Assembly (NCBI GenBank): GCA_049966695.1
Contig: JBMFUG010000001.1
Location: 45,294 to 109,293, forward strand
DNA length: 64,000 nucleotides
Origin: JAKAWM01 sp049966695
GTDB lineage: Bacteria; Actinomycetota; Acidimicrobiia; Acidimicrobiales; Palsa-688
Direction of reading: 5' to 3'
In this document: positions 24,323 through 32,082 of the stretch, one piece after another
How the letters are laid out: the number at the start of each line of letters is the position of its first letter
Numbering within the stretch: position 1 is the stretch's first letter
Position numbers and translations under genes: made by a program
The notes under the pieces: generated by a model
Told to the model about the DNA's origin: nothing
The model's database searches: none
Seen by the model: only the letters and a program-made list of their open reading frames with translations

Positions 24323-26328
24323 GTATGACAACGATCGCCCCGGCTGAACCAGGCACAACCCAGCCGGCCACAGCACCGGCTGGGCCCTCTGCCGGCACCA
24401 CTGGCGCGCAGACCTTCGCAGGCATGCTCGCCGTCATGGGGGTCGTGCCCCAGGCTCAACCGGCCCAACCTCCAGCACCAACCGGCACTGCGGCCCAACA
24501 GACAAGCTTGGCGCCGCCAGCCAGCGTCACGGCCACGGCCGCTCCTGCTGGCGCTGCTCTTGCGACCAGCCCGGCGTCCGCCCCTACTGAGGCACCCGGG
24601 GAAGCCGGCAGCAGCTCTACGGCTCAGGCATCTAGCCCCGTCACCCAGGCCGGCAGCTCTATGGCCCAACCGGGCAGCTCACAGACGGACGGGCCCGGTA
24701 CCGCGACCATTACGGGCAGCCAGACCACCGACCACGCCCAGGGCAGCCTCAACGACCAAGCCGGGACAGGCAACAGCGCAACTGCCCAGGTCCCAGCGAA
24801 AGGCACAGCACAAGTCGGCACAGCACAAGTCGGCACAGCACAAGTCGGCACAGCGCAAGTCGGCACAGCACAACCGGCCCTGTCGGTCGCGCTGCTCACC
24901 GGCAGCGCCACGGAGGGCCAGCGCACTGTGGCAGCAGGGCCCGGAGCTGCAACTGAGGCCGCCGGTGCCAACGCCGTCTCTCAACATGCGACAACCCTGG
25001 TTGTCCCGGGGGGGACGGCCACTTCTGGGACAGCGGTAGTCACGGTCAAGGCACTGGCCCCCGGCAGTCCCGCCGAACCTGCTGGGCCTGCTGGGCCTGC
25101 TGGGCAGAGTGCTCTTCTTGCCGCACCTGGGAGCTCGGCCAACCTCGCCGCACCTGGGAGCTCGGCCAACCTCGCCGCACCTGGGAGCTCGGCCAACACG
25201 ACGGCTACCCAGTCGAGCGCAAGTGCAGCCACCGCGGTCCGGGCCGAGGGCACGTTAGCCAACAGGCCAGGGACTGGCGCAACACCAGCTTCGGCGCGAG
25301 ACAGCCGTCCTGGTGCCCAAGCGGGGACGAACCCGTCGGCGGTCACAGACCGAGGCCAAGATGGCCCCCTGGTCGCCGGCTCTCAAGCCGGAGCCCAGGA
25401 CCAGCAACCGGTACTGGCCAGCCACGGCGATAACGGTGGCGGCCAGGGCGCTGCGGGCCAAGCCGATAGCAGCACAGGTGGAGCTCCGGGCCAAGCCGGT
25501 GCCAGCGCGGATGCGGCCCACGGCGATAACGGTGGCGGCCAGGGCGCTGCGGGCCAAGCCGATAGCAGCACAGGTGCAACGAACCTGTCTCAAAAGTCTC
25601 CTGCCTCTGCTGGCACTGCGTCCTCACAAAGCTTCCGCCCCGCCACCATTGCCACGGCTCCATCCCAGGACGCCCACAGCCCCTCAACCGGGCCAACCGG
25701 CAACACCTCCGGTTCCCAGTCGCCCGGGGCTGGGACGGGCGCCCAAAAGACCGCCATCTCCGCCAGCAACCAGCCCGGTGCAAGCCAGACATCCTCGAGC
25801 ACGGCCACGGCACCAACTGCTGCGCTGCTCCAATCGTCTCGCGGCGCTCCCGTCGCCGCGGGCCAAGCAACGACTAGTGCCAATAGCGCCAACCAGCCCG
25901 CAAGCACGTTGCCTATCGCTAACCAATTGGCCGATGTCATCACGCCAGCAGCCAACCAGCCTGACGGCACCTACCAGGTGAGCATCCATCTTCACCCCGA
26001 AGAGCTGGGGACGGTACACGTCGAGCTGCACATTGAGTCGGGAGTGGTCAACGTCTCAGTGCACACCGAAGGCGACGCCACAAGGGATCTGCTGCGCCAG
26101 AACATGGGCCAGCTGCGCCAGCAACTGGCGGGAAGTGGTCTAGCAACCGGGCACTTCGACGTCGAGAGCGGCTCGGCACAGGCCCACCAAGACAGCGGGC
26201 GCCCGCTCACCAGCCCATTGCCACCCGGGCCGTCCGCTGACAACCAAGAAGAGCAAGTGCCGTTAGTACCAGACAGTGGGCCCTACCTGTTGCCCTTGGT
26301 CAACGGCGCCCTAGACGTAAGGCTGTGA
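24319..26328 (+). CDS. fliK: FliK, hook-length control protein
   Basis: From ATG 24319 (overlapping the previous stop as ATGA) the product is 669 residues. Most of it is disordered Ala/Gly/Gln/Ser/Thr-rich sequence with internal repeats, as expected for the molecular ruler part. The C-terminal domain, about 535-630, contains YQVSIHLHPEELGTVHVELH and VHTEGDATRDLLRQNMGQLR, the Flg_hook substrate-switch domain. FliK measures hook length and flips export from hook to filament substrates. The repeat-rich ruler may change length between strains. The longer frame beginning at 24190 is rejected because it overlaps the transglycosylase domain. Confidence 0.93.
   Translation: MSMTTIAPAEPGTTQPATAPAGPSAGTTGAQTFAGMLAVMGVVPQAQPAQPPAPTGTAAQQTSLAPPASVTATAAPAGAALATSPASAPTEAPGEAGSSSTAQASSPVTQAGSSMAQPGSSQTDGPGTATITGSQTTDHAQGSLNDQAGTGNSATAQVPAKGTAQVGTAQVGTAQVGTAQVGTAQPALSVALLTGSATEGQRTVAAGPGAATEAAGANAVSQHATTLVVPGGTATSGTAVVTVKALAPGSPAEPAGPAGPAGQSALLAAPGSSANLAAPGSSANLAAPGSSANTTATQSSASAATAVRAEGTLANRPGTGATPASARDSRPGAQAGTNPSAVTDRGQDGPLVAGSQAGAQDQQPVLASHGDNGGGQGAAGQADSSTGGAPGQAGASADAAHGDNGGGQGAAGQADSSTGATNLSQKSPASAGTASSQSFRPATIATAPSQDAHSPSTGPTGNTSGSQSPGAGTGAQKTAISASNQPGASQTSSSTATAPTAALLQSSRGAPVAAGQATTSANSANQPASTLPIANQLADVITPAANQPDGTYQVSIHLHPEELGTVHVELHIESGVVNVSVHTEGDATRDLLRQNMGQLRQQLAGSGLATGHFDVESGSAQAHQDSGRPLTSPLPPGPSADNQEEQVPLVPDSGPYLLPLVNGALDVRL
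24802..24871 (+). repeat. 15-base tandem repeat inside fliK
   Basis: GGCACAGCACAAGTC is repeated four times in register (24802-24861, one base change in the fourth copy) with a partial fifth. It encodes repeated GTAQV. In-frame copy changes would alter ruler length without frameshift. Confidence 0.9.
25120..25200 (+). repeat. 27-base tandem repeat inside fliK
   Basis: Three in-frame copies of a 27-base unit that starts GCCGCACCTGGGAGC encode AAPGSSANL repeats in the fliK ruler region. Confidence 0.88.
25422..25576 (+). repeat. 59-base direct repeat with 96-base period inside fliK
   Basis: Bases 25422-25480 recur at 25518-25576. Both copies begin CCACGGCGATAACGG and end CACAGGTG. The 96-base period equals 32 codons, so the duplication keeps the frame. 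Confidence 0.88.
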
Positions 26329-26332
26329 ACCG

Positions 26333-26938
26333 ATGAGCGACATTTCCGCGACTAGCTCAACGAGCACCGGGCCCACGGCCACGCTGCCTCCCGGCTACAG
26401 CGCCCCCACCGACAGCACCAGCACGACCAGCCAGTCGAGCCTGAACGGCGTCAATGCCGACACCTTCTTGCAACTTCTCGTGGCCCAGCTCCAGTACCAG
26501 GACCCAACCAGCCCAGTCGACCCCACAGAGTTCCTGTCGCAAACGGCGTCGTTCGAAGAAGTGGAAGAGCTGACCAGCCTGCAGAGCTCGCTGTCGAGCC
26601 TCGTAAGCGCTCAACAGGCGGGGGCGGCCACGGCGATGCTTGGGTCCCAGGTCACCGGTACAGACGCAAATGGCAAGCAAGTGTCTGGCATCGTGACCGG
26701 TGTCCAGCTGACATCGAACGGCCCCACCCTCACCGTAGGCAACAGCACCATCGCCTACAGCTCAGTTACCAGCGTAACGACGGCGTCAAGCGCGTCCGGC
26801 ACCACCAGCTCGTCGTCCAGCACAACCGGCTCGTCAACCACCACGGGCACCACTGGCTCGTCGTCTGCCACTAACAGCTCGTCCGCCACCGCTAGCCCGT
26901 CAACCTCGTCAACCTCGTCAACCTCGTCGAGCTCTTAG
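26333..26938 (+). CDS. flgD: FlgD, hook-assembly scaffold protein
   Basis: The 201-residue protein has the FlgD core NADTFLQLLVAQLQYQDPTS then PTEFLSQTASFEEVEELTSL. The following segment (MLGSQVTGTDANGKQVSGIV) is also family-like. FlgD caps the growing hook. The usual C-terminal Ig-like domains are largely replaced by a Ser/Thr tail of about 55 residues made of short repeats (TGSSTTTGTTGSSSATNSSS). It lies 4 bases after fliK and is followed by flgE. Confidence 0.94.
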   Translation: MSDISATSSTSTGPTATLPPGYSAPTDSTSTTSQSSLNGVNADTFLQLLVAQLQYQDPTSPVDPTEFLSQTASFEEVEELTSLQSSLSSLVSAQQAGAATAMLGSQVTGTDANGKQVSGIVTGVQLTSNGPTLTVGNSTIAYSSVTSVTTASSASGTTSSSSSTTGSSTTTGTTGSSSATNSSSATASPSTSSTSSTSSSS

Positions 26939-26974
26939 GAGCGAGACCAACCCAAACAACAAAGGAGGAAGCCA

Positions 26975-28246
26975 GTGCTCCGTTCACTGTCCAGCGCAGT
27001 CTCCGGGCTCGACGCCAACCAGGAGATGATCGATACCATCGGCAACGACATCGCCAATGTCAATACCACCGGCTATAAGAGCAGCAGCGTCGAGTTCGAG
27101 GACTTGCTCAGCCAGACCATAGCCGGTGCCACTGCACCAAGCTCCGGTCAGGGTGGCGTCAACCCAACTCAGGTCGGCCTAGGGGTGAAGGTGGCCGGGA
27201 TCGAGACCAACTTCACCCAGGGCAACTCCGAACAGACCGGCAACCCGCTTGACTTGGCCATCCAGGGCGACGGCTTTTTCATTTGCAACGCCAACGGCCA
27301 GACCTACTACACCAGAGCTGGTTCGCTGCAGCTCGACGCCAACGGCGACCTGACAACGCCCGATGGCTACCTGGTCCAGGGCTGGGCCGCTGATGCGAAA
27401 GGCAATATCAACACCAGCGCTCCGCTGACCAACCTTGCCATCCCCTCGGGGCAATCGATCGGGGCCAACGCCACTCAGAACATAAACCTCGCAGGCAACC
27501 TGGCGCCACAATCTGGTTGGACCGACCCCGACAGTTCAGCCTCGGGCCCGGGCACGTCCACTTCCGTCACGGTCTACGCGCCCAACGGCTCGACAGAGAC
27601 CCTGAGCCTGGTCTTCACCGAAGGAAGCGCTGGCCCCACGAGCTGGAACGTGTACGGGGCGCTAATAACACCCGGCTCCACCACAGCGCCCACCTACAGC
27701 TCAATAGGGACATTGAGCTTCAACAGCGACGGCACATTGGCCAGCGGCAACACCTTACCGCTCAAGTTCTCCCCTACGAGCGGTACGACCATAAACATCA
27801 ACTTCACCGACTCCTCCGGCAACCCGACCGTAACGGCTTACTCGGGCGATGACACCTTGTCGGTGGCGAGCCAAGACGGCAACGCCTCAGGCACCCTGCA
27901 GAGCTACAGCATTGGCAGCAACGGCGTCATCCAAGGCGTGTTCAGCAACGGCCAAACAAAAGACCTGGGCCAGATCGCCTTGGCCACCTTCGCCAACCCT
28001 GACGGCTTGCTGCGCGCAGGGGACACAGACTTTACCGCCACTGCGAACTCCGGCTTGGCCCAGATCGGCACCCCCGGCAACGCCAACTGGGGCACCATCG
28101 AAGCGGGGACGCTGGAGTCGTCCAACGTGGACCTGGGCACCGAGCTCACCGAGCTCATCGAAGGCGAGCGTGGGTTCCAAGCGAACTCAAGCGTCATCAC
28201 TACCTCGGACCAGCTACTGCAAACCCTGATCAGCATGAACCCATGA
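26975..28246 (+). CDS. flgE: FlgE, flagellar hook protein
   Basis: The 423-residue hook subunit begins LRSLSSAVSGLDANQEMIDT followed by IGNDIANVNTTGYKSS. It contains NPLDLAIQGDGFF and ends SSNVDLGTELTELIEGERGF then QANSSVITTSDQLLQTLISM. Start is GTG 26975 with a strong AGGAGG upstream. It polymerises into the hook under FlgD, with length set by FliK, matching the gene order. Length is typical. Confidence 0.96.
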   Translation: MLRSLSSAVSGLDANQEMIDTIGNDIANVNTTGYKSSSVEFEDLLSQTIAGATAPSSGQGGVNPTQVGLGVKVAGIETNFTQGNSEQTGNPLDLAIQGDGFFICNANGQTYYTRAGSLQLDANGDLTTPDGYLVQGWAADAKGNINTSAPLTNLAIPSGQSIGANATQNINLAGNLAPQSGWTDPDSSASGPGTSTSVTVYAPNGSTETLSLVFTEGSAGPTSWNVYGALITPGSTTAPTYSSIGTLSFNSDGTLASGNTLPLKFSPTSGTTININFTDSSGNPTVTAYSGDDTLSVASQDGNASGTLQSYSIGSNGVIQGVFSNGQTKDLGQIALATFANPDGLLRAGDTDFTATANSGLAQIGTPGNANWGTIEAGTLESSNVDLGTELTELIEGERGFQANSSVITTSDQLLQTLISMNP

Positions 28247-28407
28247 CCCCCTAAAGTGCGACCCTCCTAAAGCAAGCCGGTACCAGCGGGCCGCAAGCGG
28301 CACGCGGCTCGTGGACGGCTTGGTGAGGTAGCGCCTTCTTCACTTTCTCGCTTCGCGTCTCTATGACGCCTGGGACCGCCATTGGGCACTGAGCTTGCCC
28401 CCCACGC

Positions 28408-28463
28408 TCATACGCCTGTGCTGCCCTGCCGATCGTGAAGGAGCCGGCCAACGGACTGGCCGG
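28408..28463 (+). promoter_or_regulatory. Weak sigma28-like promoter and hairpin upstream of flbD
   Basis: TCATACGC (28408-28415), 12 bases and GCCGATCG (28428-28435) resemble the motility promoter but with a longer spacer and poor second half of the -35. Just downstream a 7-base-pair stem (CCGGCCA 28444-28450 with TGGCCGG 28457-28463) could be a leader structure or attenuator. The rest of the 28247-28499 gap shows nothing else. Confidence 0.4.
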
Positions 28464-28499
28464 GCGCTTTTAGCGCTGGCAACCCGACGGAGCGGGGCA

Positions 28500-28769
28500 A
28501 TGATCCTACTCACACGGCTCAACGGCCCGCAGTTCGCGGTCAACGCGGACTTGATCGAGCGTGCCGAAGCGACTCCCGACACCGTCCTCACCCTTGTCGA
28601 CGGCACAAAGTACCTTGTCGAAGAGAGCGTGCAGGAGGTGATCGAGCGGGTACGCACGTTCCGCGCCTCGGTACTGGTCGCTGCCAAGGAGCTTGAGCGG
28701 ACGGCAGACCAGCCCCTGGCCACTCTAAGGGCCCTTCCCAAGCCTGCCAACGAAGCTCAGGAGACCTAG
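28500..28769 (+). CDS. flbD: FlbD family flagellar protein
   Basis: The 89-residue protein starts MILLTRLNGPQFAVNADLIE and continues TPDTVLTLVDGTKYLVEESV, the complete FlbD/SwrD signature. These small proteins occur between flgE and motA in Gram-positive flagellar operons and, in Bacillus, raise motor power. The ATG at 28500 is chosen because the family motif starts there; the frame extends upstream to 28395 without similarity. motA follows after 2 bases. Confidence 0.92.
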   Translation: MILLTRLNGPQFAVNADLIERAEATPDTVLTLVDGTKYLVEESVQEVIERVRTFRASVLVAAKELERTADQPLATLRALPKPANEAQET

Positions 28770-28771
28770 CC

Positions 28772-29569
28772 GTGGACCCTGCGAGCTTTACCGGCATCGG
28801 CCTCGCACTTTTCTCCCTTTTCGTGGCGATGATCATGGACGGGGGCAACCCTGCCGCGCTCATCGCCCCTTCCTCGATACTGCTGACCTTTGGCGGCACG
28901 ATCGGCGCGGCCACTGCGGGAATGCTCATGAGCGACGCCAAGGCGCTACCTACGATATTGAAGAGCGCCCTTACGACCAAGGTGAGCGCCCCTGACGACG
29001 CAGTCACCACGGTGGTCTCTTTCGCCGAAAAAGCCAGGCGCCAAGGGCTGCTGGCCCTAGAAGAAGAAGCACGCAACATTGACGACGCCTTTCTCAGGAA
29101 AGGCATAGAAATGGCTGTGGACGGCACTGACCCGGAGGAGATACGCGAAATACTGGGCAATGACCTCGACGCCATGAAAGCCCGGCACCGTGCCGGGGCC
29201 AAGTTCTTCGGGGACATGGGCGGGTTCGCCCCGACAATGGGGATCATAGGCACCGTGATGGGGCTCCTCCACGTGCTGCAAAACCTTTCCACTCCCAGCA
29301 CGTTGGGCCCCATGATCGCAGCAGCCTTCACCGCCACGTTATGGGGCGTCATGCAGGCGAACATCTTTTGGATCCCGATATCCAACAAGCTGAAGCGTGC
29401 CAGCGAGGTAGAGGTGAGGCGCATGGAGCTATTGCTTGAAGGGATACTGGCGATCCAAGCGGGCGCCAACCCTCGGGTCGTCGAGCAACGCCTGCTTTCC
29501 TACCTTTCGCCAAAGGAACAGGCCGCGGCCAGGGAGGCCCGGGAAGCAGCCAAGACGAAGGCGGCTTGA
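28772..29569 (+). CDS. motA: MotA, flagellar stator proton channel subunit
   Basis: The 265-residue membrane protein has four transmembrane segments: LALFSLFVAMIMDGGNPAAL, SSILLTFGGTIGAATAGMLM, GGFAPTMGIIGTVMGLLHVL and IAAAFTATLWGVMQANIFWI. The cytoplasmic loop includes RRQGLLALEEEARNIDDAFL. It carries the MotA/TolQ/ExbB signature. With MotB it conducts ions and pushes FliG. Start is GTG 28772. motB starts 1 base after its stop. Confidence 0.96.
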   Translation: MDPASFTGIGLALFSLFVAMIMDGGNPAALIAPSSILLTFGGTIGAATAGMLMSDAKALPTILKSALTTKVSAPDDAVTTVVSFAEKARRQGLLALEEEARNIDDAFLRKGIEMAVDGTDPEEIREILGNDLDAMKARHRAGAKFFGDMGGFAPTMGIIGTVMGLLHVLQNLSTPSTLGPMIAAAFTATLWGVMQANIFWIPISNKLKRASEVEVRRMELLLEGILAIQAGANPRVVEQRLLSYLSPKEQAAAREAREAAKTKAA

Positions 29570-29570
29570 G

Positions 29571-30440
29571 ATGGCACGCCGCCGTCCCCACGTGGACGCC
29601 GAGGAGGAAGGCCCCAGCAGGGAGCGATGGCTTCTCACCTACTCCGACATGATCACGCTGCTCATGGTGCTTTTCATCGTGCTCTTCGCCCTGGGCCAGA
29701 CCGACATCCGCAAGTTCGATGCTTTCAGGGACAGCTTCAGGCCCATACAGGAGCCCACTCCCAATACCCCCCCCGGTGGCCCAGGAGTGCTGTCGGCCCC
29801 AGCTGCGATCGCGCTAGAAGAGCAAAACGCCTTCGCTATGCTAACGCGTGCCATCGCCAGTGCGTCGGCGACGGCCAAGCAGCTTGACCAGCAACATTCC
29901 GGGAAAACGGCCTCTGGCCAAGACCAACCGGGCGAGCCCAACCAAGCCCTCCAGGCTGCCGAGCGCGAGTACCAGACGCTCAACAACGCTGAGAGGGCCA
30001 TGGAAAATGCACTGGTGCGGGCGGGGCTGGCCAATGAGGTGACGTTCAACATCGACCAGCGTGGCCTGGTGGTCACGATACTGACCGACAAGATCCTTTT
30101 CCCGACGGACTCGGCGCAGCTGCAGCCAGAGGGAGTCAAAATCCTGAACGTGCTGGCACCCGTACTTGCCTCGCTGCCCAACCTGATCGACGTGGAGGGC
30201 GACACCGACAACCAGCCGATCAGGGGAGGGCCTTACCCAGACAACTGGGCACTGTCCGCGGCACGAGCTGTCGCCGTGGTCGAAGACCTGATACACGAGC
30301 ACGGGATCAACCCGGACCGCCTTCAGGCGACAGGCAACTCCGACACCCGCCCCGTGGTGCCCAACAACACGCCCCAGCACCGTGCCGAAAACCGCCGAGT
30401 TGAAATAGTCGTCTACTCCACGACGTTGGCGGCACCTTGA
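29571..30440 (+). CDS. motB: MotB, flagellar stator anchor subunit
   Basis: From ATG 29571 the product has 289 residues. A short basic N-terminus is followed by one transmembrane helix with the ion-carrying Asp at about position 26 (LLTYSDMITLLMVLFIVLFA). The OmpA-like peptidoglycan-binding domain (VEGDTDNQPIRGGPYPDNWA; LSAARAVAVVEDLI; HRAENRRVEIVVYS) anchors the stator. The upstream extension of the frame to 29436 overlaps motA in another frame and is rejected. Confidence 0.96.
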   Translation: MARRRPHVDAEEEGPSRERWLLTYSDMITLLMVLFIVLFALGQTDIRKFDAFRDSFRPIQEPTPNTPPGGPGVLSAPAAIALEEQNAFAMLTRAIASASATAKQLDQQHSGKTASGQDQPGEPNQALQAAEREYQTLNNAERAMENALVRAGLANEVTFNIDQRGLVVTILTDKILFPTDSAQLQPEGVKILNVLAPVLASLPNLIDVEGDTDNQPIRGGPYPDNWALSAARAVAVVEDLIHEHGINPDRLQATGNSDTRPVVPNNTPQHRAENRRVEIVVYSTTLAAP

Positions 30441-30451
30441 GCAGGGTTCAT

Positions 30452-30574
30452 ATGACCGAGACAGCCGCGACAGCCCTGAGACTTATGACCGAGACCGACC
30501 GACAAAAAACACAGACCGGCAGGCCGGCCACCGAGGCAGCCCTAAGGCAAGAAGATGGCCACAAAAACAGCTAA
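30452..30574 (+). CDS. Possible 40-residue small ORF overlapping the fliL start
   Basis: ATG 30452 opens a frame MTETAATALRLMTETDRQKT that stops at 30574, 20 bases inside fliL. ATGACCGAGAC occurs twice in this spacer (30452-30462 and again before the second Met). No strong ribosome site is seen. It may be chance or a coupled leader. Confidence 0.3.
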   Translation: MTETAATALRLMTETDRQKTQTGRPATEAALRQEDGHKNS

Positions 30575-31010
30575 AGACAATGCCCCGGCCGATGGCGCTA
30601 AGGGCAAGCACAAGAGCAAAAAGAAGCTCTTCGTCATCCTCTTGGTCGTCGTGGTCGGCGTGGCGGGTTTCGGCTACAAGACCATGGCCAAAAAGCCGGC
30701 GGGCAGCCCCGCCCCCGTTACAGGCCCAGTGGTCGTCGAGAGCTCCCTCACGGTCAACTTGAGAGACGGCCACTACCTGCAGTTCACGGCTGGGCTCCAA
30801 TTGGCCGTGGGCAAGCCCAGCACCGCCCTCAACAACTACACGCCGGAGATCATGGACATCTTGATCTCGCAGGCGTCTGGCTTCACCGAAGCAGGCCTGC
30901 TGGCCCCTGGCGGCCGCAAGGCACTAAAAAGAGACATCCTCAGCGCGTTGAACAAGTTCTGGCCCGGTGCCGTCGTCGCCGTGTACTTCGAGCAGTTCGT
31001 CATGCAATAA
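30555..31010 (+). CDS. fliL: FliL, flagellar basal-body associated protein
   Basis: The 151-residue protein has a basic N-terminus, one transmembrane helix at about 25-41 (LFVILLVVVVGVAGFGY) and an extracytoplasmic FliL domain. The domain contains ESSLTVNLRDGHYLQFTAGL, then RKALKRDILSALNKFWPGAV and the end VVAVYFEQFVMQ. FliL rings surround stators and stabilise them. It follows motAB as usual. A near-copy of its last bases (TGCAATAAC) recurs right after the stop. Confidence 0.93.
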   Translation: MATKTAKDNAPADGAKGKHKSKKKLFVILLVVVVGVAGFGYKTMAKKPAGSPAPVTGPVVVESSLTVNLRDGHYLQFTAGLQLAVGKPSTALNNYTPEIMDILISQASGFTEAGLLAPGGRKALKRDILSALNKFWPGAVVAVYFEQFVMQ

Positions 31011-31113
31011 CTCGCCAGTCTGCAATAACCCGCCGCCTATGCCATAGCCCCCCGTGCACCAACAGCAGGCCACGTAGCCAAAAGACCTCCCAGCCACCCC
31101 AGCGCGGCATTGC

Positions 31114-31140
31114 TCAGGTCGAGGTCATGCCTGCCGATCA
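31114..31140 (+). promoter_or_regulatory. Sigma28/WhiG-type promoter of fliM
   Basis: TCAGGTCG (31114-31121), 11 bases and GCCGATCA (31133-31140) match the motif closely; the first half is identical to the flagellin promoter. An in-frame ATG lies 8 bases downstream (31149), implying a leaderless fliM mRNA and an internal promoter for the export-gate genes. Confidence 0.8.
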
Positions 31141-31148
31141 CAGCGCAG

Positions 31149-32063
31149 ATGACCGCGCCCGCCAACCAGAGCACCGTGGTGCCGTTGGGGCGCGCAGGCA
31201 GGCCGAAACCGCTTAGGAGGTTCCGGATCAGGCCTGCCAGCACCCTGAAAGACGAGCACGAACAGGTCTTGGTCCTCGTTGGCCAGAGCTTCTGCCGTCT
31301 GTTCGGTGCGGACATGTCGACCTTCGTGCGCGGCGACGTCGACATCGACATGTTGCCCGTCCAGCAGTGGTCATGGGACGACCTGCTCAACTCGTTGCCC
31401 GAGCCTTACTGCGCGGGCCGCCTGGCGATGCCGCCGATGGTGGGCACGGGGCTCGTCACCTTGGACATGTCGCTCGCTACTGCGGTCGTCGAAAAGCTCC
31501 TGGGCGGGGCGGGCCGGCCCCAGGAACGTGACGAGCCGCTGACCGACGTCGAAGTGACGCTCTTATCGGAACTTCACCAGCATGCCGCCGAGGACATGGC
31601 TGAGGCTCTCTCCTTGGTCGTCGCCACCAAGCCCGTCACGACCCGCCAAGAAAGCCGCCTCGAGCTGATCCGCGCCGTACCGGGGCACACGCTGCTCGTA
31701 GCCCTCGAGTTCGACATCGACATGAAAAGTGCCAGCGGGCGCCTGCGCATTGCCATCCCAGCGGAAGCGCTCATGGCCCATTTGGAGGCCTTCGCAGGCA
31801 CCTCCACTAGCAGTGCCACCTTGAACGAGACCGGCAGGCTGTCGCTTTGCGCCGTCGAGGCAAGTGTGCGCTTCAACGACACTCCTATTACTTCGCGCCA
31901 GCTGCTCGAACTTGAGCCCGGAGATGTCCTGGCCCTCGCTCACCCGACGACCAGCCCCCTTACCCTTTACGTCGGCGGCGTCCCCTTTTTAAAGGTCCTA
32001 GCTGGCCGCCGAGGCGCACAAAAAGCGTTCGCAGTAATTGGGCCTTACAAACAAACAACCTGA
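31149..32063 (+). CDS. fliM: FliM, flagellar motor switch protein
   Basis: From the leaderless ATG 31149 the product is 304 residues. It shows the FliM middle domain (VLVGQSFCRLFGADMSTFVR; MVGTGLVTLDMSLATAVVEK then LLGGAG) and the C-terminal SpoA domain (VRFNDTPITSRQLLELEPGD; VGGVPFLKVLAGRRGAQKAF). FliM connects FliG to FliN in the C ring. The N-terminal CheY-P binding motif of the LSQxEIDALL type is absent; the start is basic and Pro-rich (GRPKPLRRFRIRPAS). With no che genes visible, switching control may differ. The frame is open back to 31110, but that would include the promoter. Confidence 0.92.
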   Translation: MTAPANQSTVVPLGRAGRPKPLRRFRIRPASTLKDEHEQVLVLVGQSFCRLFGADMSTFVRGDVDIDMLPVQQWSWDDLLNSLPEPYCAGRLAMPPMVGTGLVTLDMSLATAVVEKLLGGAGRPQERDEPLTDVEVTLLSELHQHAAEDMAEALSLVVATKPVTTRQESRLELIRAVPGHTLLVALEFDIDMKSASGRLRIAIPAEALMAHLEAFAGTSTSSATLNETGRLSLCAVEASVRFNDTPITSRQLLELEPGDVLALAHPTTSPLTLYVGGVPFLKVLAGRRGAQKAFAVIGPYKQTT

Positions 32064-32082
32064 CAGATGAGCAAGGTAACAG

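Noticed and set aside
24802..24871. CRISPR-like or phage repeat
   Set aside because: The repeats are tandem without spacers and encode an in-frame protein repeat of FliK.
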